64,000 nucleotides of DNA from Myxocyprinus asiaticus (Eukaryota > Chordata > Actinopteri > Cypriniformes > Catostomidae): the NCBI RefSeq assembly GCF_019703515.2, contig NC_059385.1, positions 34,005,501 to 34,069,500 of the forward strand. The letters run 5' to 3'. Made by a program: the position numbers and the translations under genes. The notes beneath the pieces were generated by a model, which was given only the letters and a program-made list of their open reading frames with translations, was not told the origin of the DNA and searched no databases. Shown here piece after piece: positions 22,881 to 33,454 of this stretch. Numbering within the stretch: position 1 is the stretch's first letter; each line of letters begins with the position of its first letter.

Positions 22881-23795
22881 AGCATCTTTTTTCTCGGTTT
22901 GAAGCTGGACTCAGTCTCTTTGACAGCGCGCCTTACGAACGAGCGTACCCAGTCGGTGCTGGCCTGTTTGAAGGCATACAAACAGAAAACAGCGGTTCCA
23001 CTGAAACTTTTTCAGAGGCTCCTGGGGCATATGGCATCCTCAGCGGTAGCCACCCCGCGCGGGTTGATGCATATGAGACCGCTTCAGCACTGGCTTCAGT
23101 CTCAAGTCCTGAGATGGGCATGGCACCATGGGACACATCGCGTGATCATCACGCCGGTCTGTCACGGTCTTTTCAGCCCTTGGATCGACCTCTCGTTTCT
23201 ACGAGCAGGTGTTCCCCTTGAACTGGTCTCCAGGCGCGTCGTGGTCACGACGTATGCCTCCAAAACGGGCTAGGGCGCTGTTTGCAACGGGCACACAGCC
23301 GCCGGCCTGTGGACGGGCCCACGACTGCATTGGCACATCAACTGCCTCGAGTTGTTGGCAATTCTGCTCGCCCTGCGGAGGTTTCAGCCGTTGGTCCAGG
23401 GCAAGCACGTGTTAGTTCGGACAGAAAACAGCAATGGTAGCATATGTCAACCACCAAGGCGGCCTGCGCTCTCGTTATATGTCACAACTCGCCCGCCGTC
23501 TCCTCCTCTGGAGTCAACAGCACTTCAAGTTGCTGCGAGCCACTCACATCTCGGGCAACCTCAATACTACAGCGGATGCGCTGTCACGGCACGTTACCCT
23601 CAGGTGGTCCAGCTGATTTGGAGTCGATTCGGACAGGCACAAGTGGACCTGTTCGCCTCCCAAGAATCCTCCCACTGCCCACTCTGGTACGCCCTGACCG
23701 AGGCCCCCCTCGGCATAGACGCGCTGGCACACAGCTGGCCCCCTGGCCTGTGCAAATATGCGTTTCCCCCAGTGAGCTTACTTGCACAGACCCTT
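22881..23795 (+). pseudogene. DIRS RT thumb/RNase H region, broken
   Basis: Frames at 22899-23273, 23352-23500 and 23434-23616 continue the RT protein: 'LLGHMASSAVATPRGLMHMR' (connection), 'VVVTTYASKTG' (the RNase H start, with Tyr where the first catalytic Asp is expected), 'LLALRRF' around the Glu position, 'VLVRTENSN' (Glu replacing a usual Asp) and 'AYVNHQGG', ending in 'NTTADALSR'. Further on, 'EAPLGIDALAHSWP' is a conserved DIRS block. Frames shift near 23275 and 23430. Substituted catalytic positions and shifts make it inactive. Confidence 0.75.
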
Positions 23796-25536
23796 TCTCA
23801 GGGACGGGGCACCATCTGGCACCCATGACCAGACCTCTGAAATCTCCATGTCTGGCCCCTGGACAGGACCTGCGGTGGTAGACAAGATCACTCAGGCTAG
23901 GGCCCCCTCTATGAGGCGCCTGTATGCCTTTAAGTGATGTCTGTTTGCTAAGTGGTGTTCTTCCCAACGGGAAGACCCCAGAGATGCGCAGTCGGATCAG
24001 TGCTTTCCTTCCTGCAGGAGAGGTTGGAAGGGAGGCTGTCCCCTTCCACCTTGAAGGTGTACATTGCTGCCATAGCAGCACACCACAACGCAGTCGACGG
24101 TAAGTCCTTAGGGAAGCACGACCCAATCATCAGGTTCCTAAGAGGCGCCAGGAGGCTGAATCCCTCCAGACCGTGCCTCGTTCCCTCATGGGACCTCTCT
24201 GTAGTTCTTCAGGGTCTACAGAGAGCCCCCTTTGAGCCTTTGCAGTCAGCCGAGCTTAAGGCACTCTCCTTGAAGTCTGCCCTCCTGACTGCGCTCACTT
24301 CCATCAAGAGGGTAGGAGACCTGCAAGCGTTCTCTGTCAATGAAACGTGCCTGGAGTTCGGTCCGGGCTACTCTCACGTGATCCTGAGACCACGACCGAG
24401 CTATGTGCTCAAGGTTCCCACGACCCCTTTTAGGGACCAGGTGGTAAACCTGCAAGCACTGTCCCAGGAGGAGGCAGACCCAGCCCTGTCATTGCCGTGT
24501 CCGGTGCGCGCTTTACGCATCTATTTGGATCACACGCAGAGCTTTAGGATCTCTGAGCAGCTCTTTGTCTGCTTCAGTGCACAGCGGAAAGGAAGCACTG
24601 TCTCCAAGCAGAGTATCGCCCACTGGATCATTGACGCCATAACTATGGCATATCACGCCCAGGACATGCCGCCCCCGGTAGGGCTACGAGCATATTCTAC
24701 CAGGGGTGTAGCGGCCTCCTGGGCCCTGGCCAGGGGTGCCTCTCTAACAGACTTTTGCAGAGCAGCAGGCTGGGCAACACCCAACACCTTTGCAAGGTTC
24801 TACAACCTCCGGGTGGAACCGGTTTCGTCCCAGGTAGTGGCACGCAATACAAGCGGATAAGCCCGGGATAGCCGCCGGGTGTATAGCTTGCACATAAGAA
24901 TCCTGTTCTGGGGTAGGTGCTCCGCATGTGGCGGTTCCCTGTAAGGCTAACCCCATGCAATGTATATCTTCCGATAATTAGTTTCCCTGTTGGCAAACTG
25001 CGTCTTCCTTGGGCAGAGCCCCTCTGCCCCAGTCTCCATGTTGGAAGTAACTCCTCCCCCGTTGGGTAGGATCTACCTTGAAGACTCTCCACATGGTCGG
25101 AAAGACCATGTGACGTATTTTTCCACTTAAATATCCCCCTCTCTCTTTGGGCAAGGTGTGGTCTCCGCAGTGTCTTCCCCTTGGGAGGGACACCCCCCGA
25201 CTAGACCTGGCGGCCCAGTTGGATAATCCCCTTTCTTTTTAGGGAGTGGAAAAAAAAAGGGGAAAAGAGGCCACGACTGGGTTAGCCTGTCTCTATCTTT
25301 TGGGTAGTCGACTTGTCCCCAAAGGGCCGTTCGACACTCATAACTATGTTGGGGGAGGTTACATTTCGACCTGGTGTGCTGGCTACGAGGCACGCAGTGG
25401 TCTGCCCGTCGCACACCGCCAGTTCATGTAACACAGTTAAGCCAGTTGTGGCGTTTCGTATAGGGACCCCTAGTGTCACTACATCGACACAACGTCAAGT
25501 GAGTGACAGATAGGGAAAGTCATGGTTACTTGTGTA
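23796..25536 (+). repeat. Right arm of the DIRS palindrome
   Basis: It mirrors 20106-22556 on the other strand, carries the better preserved recombinase and the 3' non-coding region, and leads into the first 15 bp of the right terminal repeat, which is then interrupted by the insertion at 25537. Confidence 0.85.
23952..24860 (+). pseudogene. DIRS tyrosine recombinase, right copy, open frame but missing the catalytic His
   Basis: The 302-residue frame shows a SAM-like N-terminal domain ('SFLQERLEGRLSPSTLKVY', residues 19-37) and a catalytic domain with Arg120 in 'TSIKRVGDL', the HxxR box at 'AYSTRG' (Tyr248 in place of His, Arg251) and the nucleophile Tyr284 in 'ARFYNL'. This R-H-R-Y family joins the circular DIRS cDNA to target DNA without a duplication. 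The minus-strand copy in this window has His at the same place, so Tyr is probably a C-to-T mutation. The first residues come from a fusion with degraded upstream sequence, so the true start is unknown. The open frame suggests relative youth, but activity is doubtful. Confidence 0.8.
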
Positions 25537-25689
25537 GGGCTTTACTGGTTGTTTAGATCAGTGTTACTATCAGAAATAATTAATAATTATTTCTGTAGTT
25601 ATTAATTAATATTTAAATTAATTAATTGGATCTAACTCATTAAAACCTTATATGGGGCTCCAGTAAATGTAGTGTGCTAGGTTTAGGAG

Positions 25690-25945
25690 CAAGTTTGGTT
25701 ATTAGCAATAATTAATAATTATCAAAGATAATTATTATTAAAATCAACAGAACATTGATGAGAATCAATGTTAGCTTTTTAATATCCTTTAAATCAACAA
25801 TTATCAAAGATAATCATTAATTGTTAACATCGATGAAACATTAATTAAAATTAATACTAGCTTATTGATCATTCAAATTCAATCATCAAAGATAATTATC
25901 AATTATCAAAAATCAATAGAACATTAATAAGGATTAACATTGACG
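25690..25945. repeat. Three degenerate tandem units of about 85 bp
   Basis: Each unit has 'atcaaagataat(t/c)at' near its start, then 'aacattgatgag' or 'aacattaat' variants, then 'ttaac/tagctt'. Unit starts lie near 25707, 25797 and 25885. All three contain 'caaagataat'. The repeats are AT-rich and partly self-complementary (attaat/ataatt), so stems are possible. Confidence 0.6.
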
Positions 25946-26284
25946 GGGCACCACCCTGAAATCAGGGACTAATAACCGAATAGTAAAACAGTCTCAATAT
26001 TAGATTGTTTTCTTAGGAAAATCGACATCCGAAGAATATCGATTTTCAGGAAAAAAAACAATGAATGAAGGTTTGATTCCGAGCACTGATATCCCGTCAG
26101 CATGACACAGGCGTATGCAAAACAAACCAAAACACTTCTCTTTGTAATATAAACAAAGTTTATTTATGCAGTAATATCAATTAATAATTAATACAATGCA
26201 GTCAATAAACTTCCGACTTACCACTACAAACTAAACAGTGATATGACTAGATATGGAAATAAAAATAATTCTATAACACATAGG

Positions 26285-26315
26285 GTGTGTGTGTGTGTGA
26301 GACAGTGTGTGTGTA
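26285..26315. repeat. Short interrupted (GT)n
   Basis: 'gtgtgtgtgtgtgtgag' followed by 'acagtgtgtgtgt'. It is a low-complexity tract within the unclassified insertion. Confidence 0.8.
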
Positions 26316-26534
26316 AGGAGGCATGTGCACAAAATAGCGGACGTGACTCTCGTGGGGAGTATGTCATGCGAGACTTCCGGCCAGAGAATATGACCGCGAA
26401 TGGGGGTGGAGATGGCGTCTACCAGTTACCGCGTATATCCGCTTGTACGATAGCTTAGGGACAAAGCTGGGCTTTAGCATTTAAGCTATCTACGAGCCAA
26501 AATGTGTGCCAGAATGTTTGAGGGGTCGCGTGCC

Positions 26535-26537
<3 letters not shown>

Positions 26538-26578
<41 letters not shown>
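26538..26578. repeat. (GT)n microsatellite of about 20 units
   Basis: An uninterrupted run of GT dinucleotides inside the unclassified insertion. It is likely to vary in length among individuals. Confidence 0.95.
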
Positions 26579-26579
<1 letters not shown>

Positions 26580-27631
26580 TTAGTACGAGAGAGAGAAGTG
26601 ACAGCCCTAAAGCTGATTTCGCGATCGTGGAAGAGAAAGTAGCTGTTTAGTTCATCGCTCAGAGACGCGGTGGACGGCTCGTAAACAGTCCCGCGTACTT
26701 TGACTATTTAGTGGATGAACTCAGTTGCTGTCTCACCCGCGATGGCGAAATTGCACAACAATCTAATTTGGTTGGACCACAATACAGCAAAACAAATTCG
26801 TGATAATTAATACCCTGAGTATTAATAATGAGCGGACATGGCGGTCCGTAAACTGTACAAGCAAAAACCTTGAAACACAAGAATAACACACTATAATATT
26901 CTATCTCTGCCCAGACGTAGCCTCTTACTTGAATCGCATGAGGACACAGGTAGAATGTGTTTTCCTCCGTCCTTTAACTTTGACCCGGTTCCTTGAGGCT
27001 CGGGTGAAGACGGGAGGCCGTTTCCTCGCTCTGTCAGCGGGCGGTACGGCTGTTGATTCTCGGCGGGCTGGCGGAGAACTCAGAAATGTCGACTTGACTG
27101 AAGATGGAAGAGAAATCTTTAATCTCTTCACTTCTGTAGGCAAACGGATGAAGATGCGAATTGCTCGGCGGTCTCCTTCGGATCCGTTAGAGTGTTTGGT
27201 TGAACACAGAGTAATCTCAACTCGTCCAGCGAGATGGAAATTGTATGGCTACAGCTTCAAATCGGACATTACTTCCTTGTGCCACGAGGTTGCACCGGAG
27301 AGCAGCAAAAAAACTACGTCTATATTCGGTGAACAAAGTCGCTGGAAGTCACTCACGAAGCATTTCAGAGGTATTTCAACTCCTGATGATGTCATGTTTG
27401 AGGGACGTTCTGTTGTGTGCCACATCCAATAGGAGTTGAGAGTTCAATCCTTTAGTGAGCAAGGCTTCATGGATTTGTAGTCTGTTTTGGACTCCCTTTG
27501 TTTGATTTTGGCGGGATTTTTATCAGTAAAATTTACGACATGGAATGTGTGGGGGCTGAGTTAGGTTTTACGACTTGTGTTAGGCCTGCCTTTGTCTTCT
27601 ATCTGAATACATGAGGCCCAACACTTGTGTA

Positions 27632-27941
27632 ACCTCCATTCCCTGATGGAGGGAACGAGATGTTGTGTCCCTCCTGACACAATGCTGAACTACCTGCTGA
27701 AATGGCTGAACCTTGTCTCGGCTCCTCAGTATAAAACCTGAATGAGTGGTTGCATACCAGCTCCTTTTATACCCGTATGTCCGGGGGCGTGGCATGCAAA
27801 TACCACTCGCCAATTTTCATTGGCCTTTTATCAAAGACCAGAGGTGTCTCGGGACCAGAGTGACCCCTAGTGTCACTACATCGACACAACGTCTCGTTCC
27901 CTCCATCAGGGAACGGAGGTTACATAAGTAACCATGACGTT
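27632..27941 (-). repeat. DIRS right inverted terminal repeat (main part)
   Basis: The reverse complement matches 19786-20105 closely, including the octamer, TATA box and 'ggaacgagacgttgtgtcga' block. The remaining bases of this repeat lie before the 2.09-kb insertion, at 25522-25536. Confidence 0.85.
27764..27801 (-). promoter_or_regulatory. Mirrored octamer plus TATA box in the DIRS right terminal repeat
   Basis: ATGCAAAT (27794-27801) and CTTTTATA (27764-27771) are the reverse complements of the motifs in the left repeat, at the same spacing, pointing leftwards into the element. The two promoters would give converging transcripts. Confidence 0.6.
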
Positions 27942-29118
27942 TTCCAGGTGTTCCTCGTTTTAACATTTGTCCCTTGTGTATTTATTCCTTGGTTTTCCTG
28001 TATTCTTTGTTAGTTGTTTACTTTGTAGGCTGTAGTGTTTGTTTTCCAGTGTTTCAGTATTTGATTTCATTTGTGTTTTTGCTTTGTGCTCCATAAAAAT
28101 GACTGCTTTTGGATCCTTTTCATCTAGTTTCTCAAACATTACACTGACATTCTTTCTATCGCTTTCCTAAATAAATTATTACTTCTAAATGTGAGGTTAA
28201 CTACAGGTTAAATGTTATTGATTTGATACAGGTTTGACTAAAAAAATCAAAAAGAATATGATGTGTAAGTTTAACCAAGAGGTTTTCTGTTTATTGGCTA
28301 AAACTGAAGAGAAACAGATGTCTCCACTAAACTGTACGGTAAGAAATTAATCTAACGTTAGCCTGGATAAGGTTAATTGAATGGTTTATTGAATGTTTAT
28401 TTGATTTTTAATTTTTTTTATTTTATTTTTTATGTCCGTCAATTAATTTCTGATTTTAAAAACCCTTGATTGTGTTGGAGTCATTGGTTATTTGTAATAA
28501 TTTCCTTTAATATCTGCATATTAATGGTGCTGAAGTTTTTAGGAAACTGAAAAACAAGGCACAGTTTTCAGTGTTGAAGCACAGAAGGGTTGGAGAAAGA
28601 TAAGTCTTCCAAAATGTGTTGTGGCTGATTTTAATGATTATATAAGAATTATAATAAATAATGAATTTATTGATGGCTTGTCTGTTTATTGAGGTTGCAG
28701 CATGGTTGCAGAAAGGATCTAGAAATTAAGAGGACCAAAAATGTACCTTAAAGCTTTGTTCTGGGAACGTTCTGGAAACCACAAATGGTTAGTTGGGGAA
28801 ACTTGCTAGATTAATAATATTAGGCTAATGATCATGATGATGATGATGTAAACTCACTCTCTTCATAAAGAGGCAATAGCATAGTATTAGTTTACTAACA
28901 TGATTGTTAACAATCACATTGACTGGCTGCAGCATTTTAAGTGAACATATGTGACTGGTAAACAAAAGTAGCTGACTGTAAATGCGTTTCTACACGCTAC
29001 TATTAATAAGAGTGTCCAACAACACATCAACGAGCAGCAGATGAAGTTTGTTTCCTGCAATTGTAATTCTGGTCTTAATATATTTATACCACCTCTGTGC
29101 ATTAAATGGTCTGTATGC
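27942..29118. other. AT-rich spacer between the DIRS and L1-C elements
   Basis: T-rich plus-strand sequence without a supported frame. A weak copy of the 'ggaacgttctgg' repeat type seen near 11770-12030 occurs at about 28745-28800. A short (ATG)n lies near 28828. Confidence 0.4.
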
Positions 29119-29406
29119 ACATTTTCTTTTTCATTTTTTGTTAATAACATTTTTATTGATTCATAAATTAACACAAAAAATACAACAACATATATATGTT
29201 GAATCAAACGCTTTAAACATTAAACCCCCACTATATCCCCTCCCCCTACCAAACTCCCACCCCACCGTGACCTCCCCACGAACACCCCTGTGGTCAATAG
29301 AATATAGACACACACACAGAAAAAAAACACAAAACTAAAACAACAACAAAAAATAAAATACAATAATCAAGTATAATAAAAAATAAAATAAAAAAAAAAA
29401 CAAACT

Positions 29407-31118
29407 CTAAATTACTCCCTCCACTGCCCCTCCTCGAGATTCCCCCAAAAATGCTAAGTAATTGCCCCATTTCTTTTTGTAAGAATCCCTAACCCCCATC
29501 CTTATACTCGACCCCTCCTCGAAAGCAGCCACCCTCCCCATCTCCGCGCACAACTCCGGGAACGAGGGTGCTCCATCTGACTTCCAACTCCTCAAAATAA
29601 CCTGCCTACCAATCATCACACTGGTCAAAACCCAGTCCTTCATGTACTTATCCTCCAAATGCATGATCTCCCTATCTCCCAAAATACAGAGTCTGGGGCT
29701 GAACGCATCACACACAAAACTTTGCAACTTCAGCCAAAATTCTTGGATCTTACGACACCCCCAAAAAAGAATGTCATCGCCAGCAGATGGGTGTGTCCTT
29801 AAGACCAAGCCTATACAATCTAGAGGGGGTCCAATAAAATTGATGTAAAATCTTAAATTGCATAAGGTGAACCCTTGCATCTCTAGATGCAGACTTGATG
29901 TTTTTTAGAATCCTAGCCCACACTCCCTCCTCCAATTACAAATTTAAATCTTCCTCCCATAATCTTTTAAGAGAATTTAAAGCTCCGTCCCCCAGACTCT
30001 GAATTAGCAGGGAGTAATACACTGATGCCTCATGACCCTTCCCAAATGCAGTAATCACCACTTCCAGAGTATCTGCCGCTCTAGGGGGGTGTATGCTACT
30101 CCCAAAAACAGTGCAGAGCAGGTGGCGCAGCTGTAAATACTTATAAAATTGAGATCTGGGAATCACAAAATGTTGAATCAAATTTTCAAAAGATCTCAAT
30201 ACTACACTCTCATATAGGTCACCATGTGTGTTAACCCCACTTACAATCCAATCTGACCAACAGAAAGGGGACTTATTAATACATAGTTTAGGGTTCAGCC
30301 ATATGCTCGAGGCTACGTTTAAATAAATATCAGAATTAAACACTCTGGACACTTTTGTCCATATCGTGTGCAAATGCAAAATAACGGGGTGTGACTTAAC
30401 CTCTCCGGCTAGTTTAATTTGAACAGCTTTGCAGTGGCGAGATAGGGGCAAGATCTTCCTTTTCAATACAAAACCAGGGAGGAGCTCTCTCAGGTGGAAG
30501 TGACCAATGAGCCAAATGTCTAAGACCGAATGCATAATAATAAAACCAAATCTTGGGTAGGCCTAACCCACCTTTGTCAATCGGCCTATGTAACTTATTG
30601 AAATTTAACCTGGGACGTTTACCATTCCAAATGAAGGACTTCGCTATGCTATCAAATTGCTTGAAATAAGAGAGGGGGACATCTACAAGGAGGGACTGTA
30701 GCAGGTAGTTGAATTTTGGAATATAACACTAACCTTCCCAATCATCGATAAGTGTAAAGAACCCCACCTGTCCTCATCATTCTAAAACCTTTTTATTAAG
30801 GGATCAAATTAACTCTGACTAAATCAGACAAATTTGCTGGGAATAAAATTCCCAAATACTTAATTCCCTGTTTGAGCCACTGGAAGGCACCCGGCTGGAA
30901 GGCCATTACTGGACAGTACGCTGTCAAAGCCAAAGCTTCGGATTTAGACCAATTGACTTTGTATCCTGAGAATTTGGAAAAGGAGTTAATAATTCTGTGG
31001 AGGCAAGCCATAGATCTAGTAGGGTCGGAGACGAATAATAAAATATCAACTACGTAAAGCAGAAGCTTATGTGCCACTCCTCCTGCAAGCACCCCTGGAA
31101 AATCATCCTCCTTTCTTA
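29407..31118 (-). pseudogene. ORF2 3' half of L1-C
   Basis: Minus-strand frames at 30796-31092, 29936-30535 and 29407-29880 give the RT palm onwards. The catalytic motif reads 'YVVD' (near 31050) instead of 'YADD', so the first catalytic aspartate is lost. The C-terminal domain ('WLNPKLCINKSPFCWSDW') is still readable, but the zinc-knuckle region around 29770 has lost its first cysteines by deletion. The front half of the gene lies at 42551-44575 beyond the inserted L1-D. Confidence 0.85.
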
Positions 31119-31294
31119 GTGATTAACATTTTTATTAATTTTCAAAACAAAGAAAAAATAACAAAACATATATACAATGATTCAACATTAACTCCCACTA
31201 CTTCCCCTCCCCAATCAAGAACCCCACCCGACCCCAAACGAATATCCCAGTGGTCTTACATAAGTACACACATATACAGAGAATAAAATAATAA

Positions 31295-31298
<4 letters not shown>

Positions 31299-31361
<63 letters not shown>

Positions 31362-31437
31362 TACATACATACACATATACACACACACACACACATATAT
31401 ATACACACATACATACATACATACACATACACCTATA
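31299..31437. repeat. Compound microsatellite (TA)n(CA)n(CATA)n in the L1-D 3' region
   Basis: An (AT)n run, then (CA)n, then 'catacatacatacac' and 'acacatatat' runs. It lies between the T-rich 3' end and the ORF2 end of L1-D, where other copies carry the C-rich tract or short 'acacac' motifs, so it grew from L1 sequence. Confidence 0.95.
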
Positions 31438-31456
31438 ATAAACATACAACTCTAAA

Positions 31457-32441
31457 CTATACCTCTCTCTCCACAGACCCACTGCGAGAGCCCCCCAAAA
31501 ACATCAAATATCTACCCCATTTCCCAATAAAAGAATCCCATATCCCCAGCCTTCTACATGTTACCTCTTCGAAGGCTGCCACCCTTCCCATCTCCACGCA
31601 CCACTCCCGAATTGAGGGTGCTCCCACCAACTTCCAACCCCTTAAAACAATCTGCCTGCCTATCATCGCACTGGTGAGGACCCAATTGTTTATGTATTTG
31701 TCACCTATGTCGATGACCGCCCCATCACCCAAAACACAGAGTCTGGGGCAAAACGAAATCCGAATGCCCAACACGTCACACAGAACACTCTGTACCTTCA
31801 ACCAAAATTCCTGAATCTCAGCGCACCACCAAATAACATGGGCCATGTCTCCTTCCTCTGATTGGCATCGCCAGCAGGTGGGTGTGTCTTTAAGACCAAG
31901 CCTATACAATTTAGAGGGGGTCCAATAGAACCGATGTAAAATCTTGAATTGTATAAGGTGCACCCTTGCATCCCTCGATGCAGTTTTTATGTTTTTTAAA
32001 ATCCTAGCCCATTCTCTCTTCTCCAATTCCAGGTTTAAATCTTTCTCCCATAATCTCTTGAGAGTGGTTGAGACTCCGTCCCTCAGACTCTGAATTAATA
32101 AGGAGTAATACACTGATGCCTCATGGCCCATTCCAAAAGCAGAAATCGCCTCTCCTAGAGTATCTGCTGCTTTAGGGGGGTGTATGCTATTCCCAAAAAT
32201 AGTACATAGCAAATGGCGTAACTGAAGATACCTAAAAAACTGAGATCTGGGGATCCCAAAATATTGAACCAGATTTTCAAAGGATCTCATCACACCACTC
32301 TCATAAAGATCACAGAGTGAATTAACCCCCCTCGCAATCCACTCTGACCAAAAAAAGGGGACTTATTAATGCATAGTTTGGGGTTTAGCCATAGGCTCGA
32401 GGCAACATTTAGATAAATATCTGAATTAAACACTCTGGACA
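31457..32441 (-). pseudogene. ORF2 C-terminal remnant of L1-D
   Basis: The 278-residue minus-strand frame (32293-31457) covers the C-terminal domain with an intact C-x2-C-x8-H-x4-C pattern ('CWRCQSEEGDMAHVIWWC') near 31810-31865. A few more residues upstream ('NSDIYLNVASSLWLNPKLC') are in other frames up to 32441. Endonuclease and RT are missing through the internal deletion. Confidence 0.85.
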
Positions 32442-33454
32442 CTGTGTCATGAATGAGTGTGTCAAAAACAAGATTACACAGACCATATTCCCCATTAGTG
32501 AAACAATCAAACTTCCCCCCAAACAAAACAAACATAAAAAAGAAAAACGTGTGCATTAACCCCACGCACGACAGCGCCAACCGGCGACAATCCCTCTAAA
32601 CTCAAAGAGCCATGTACGCATGCGAGAACCGCGCAACTTTGCCATCGGATTATTCAAGTCTTCTGCACAAATTTTGTGAGGCACAATTACATAACAGAAA
32701 ATACTTTGTAAAACAGACCCCAGCCAACAGGCAGAATAACAGAAAAAACATGTAGATTAATTCACAGAACTGTCTCGAAGGTGTGTTCCTCCACAAAATA
32801 AACTCCAGCTGATATAAAGCAGTTCAGTTTCCTCGGACAGACAAACAATTGTTCAGTGAGCTGGCTGTTATGAGTGCAGCAGATCAGGTAATCATTCTAC
32901 TAGGAGGCATAAGCACAAAGAACAAATATATTTAACCACAACTGTCCCGAAGTAGTGTAATTCCACAAAACAGGCTCCAGCCATTAGGCAGAGCCAGTGC
33001 GAAAAACAAAACCGGCATCCCGGTTCCTCGGATGATCAAGAGCCAAACTAACTCAGAGGCCCCACAAAAAACAAACAAACAAACAAAAAAAAACACCATA
33101 ACTTACTCAGCCCGTCAACTTTATAAAAGACGTCCTTTATGTGAGCATGTAGATATTTTGTGGTCATCCAAAGTGTCCATTCTCGATCTGGCCGGGAACT
33201 TCAGTGTAAAAAAAATCTTCAGTCAATGCAAAAGTTTCTTGGAGTCATGCCATAAAACAAACTCCAGCCGCTAGGCAGAATCAATGCAAAAAGAAACAAA
33301 AATGGCACCCAGCGACAGTTTCTGGGGACGCCATGCAAGAAGCAGACGTGTGAGATACGAGCTCTGCAAACTTTGCTCGTTTTTTAATTATTTTCATGTT
33401 ATAATCTGGTTAGATTCGATACACCCAATTACATACTTGCTCTTTGAGGTAAAC

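Larger units (their letters stand above)
25537..27622. mobile_element. Unclassified 2,086-bp insertion flanked by a 9-bp duplication
   Basis: The DIRS right terminal repeat is split: 'acttgtgta' occurs at 25528-25536 and again at 27623-27631, and terminal-repeat sequence resumes immediately after the second copy. The insert starts 'gggctttactggttg' and ends 'atgaggcccaac'. The ends show only a short off-register 'gggc/gccc' symmetry. The left half is very AT-rich with a threefold tandem repeat (25690-25945). The middle has (GT)n tracts, and the right half is GC-richer. I recognise no transposase, integrase or RT. A 9-bp duplication fits Mutator-like elements but also some others; this could be a non-autonomous DNA transposon or a solo LTR. 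Confidence 0.65.
19786..27941 (+). mobile_element. DIRS-type retrotransposon rearranged into a large inverted repeat
   Basis: The element is bounded by 'aacgtcatggttact' at 19786 and its complement ending at 27941. Both ends carry the same roughly 320-bp terminal repeat in inverted orientation. Coding remnants match DIRS elements: gag, RT with 'YLDDW', RNase H and tyrosine recombinase, with no LTR, integrase or poly-A tail. Instead of the normal gag-RT-RH-YR order, the left half (20106-22556) is an inverted copy of the right half (23796-25536), so two recombinase copies face outward around a 1.24-kb RT/RH loop. A 2,086-bp foreign element sits in the right terminal repeat. No target duplication is seen, as expected for recombinase-mediated insertion. 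Confidence 0.85.

Noticed and set aside
25690..25945. Regularly spaced repeats suggestive of a CRISPR array
   Set aside because: Only three degenerate AT-rich units without unique spacers or cas genes, in a vertebrate genome.
26929..27432. 167-codon frame in the unclassified insertion
   Set aside because: No domain or homologue recognised, and an opposite-strand frame of similar quality overlaps. Kept only as part of the mobile-element finding, not as a gene.
27942..29118. Search for a tRNA, snRNA or rRNA gene in the T-rich spacer
   Set aside because: No cloverleaf, A/B box pair or conserved small-RNA block was found here or elsewhere, apart from the tRNA-like head of the V-SINE.
31198..31482. 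Cysteine/valine/tyrosine-rich frames on the minus strand
   Set aside because: They are translations of the (TA)n(CA)n(CATA)n microsatellite.
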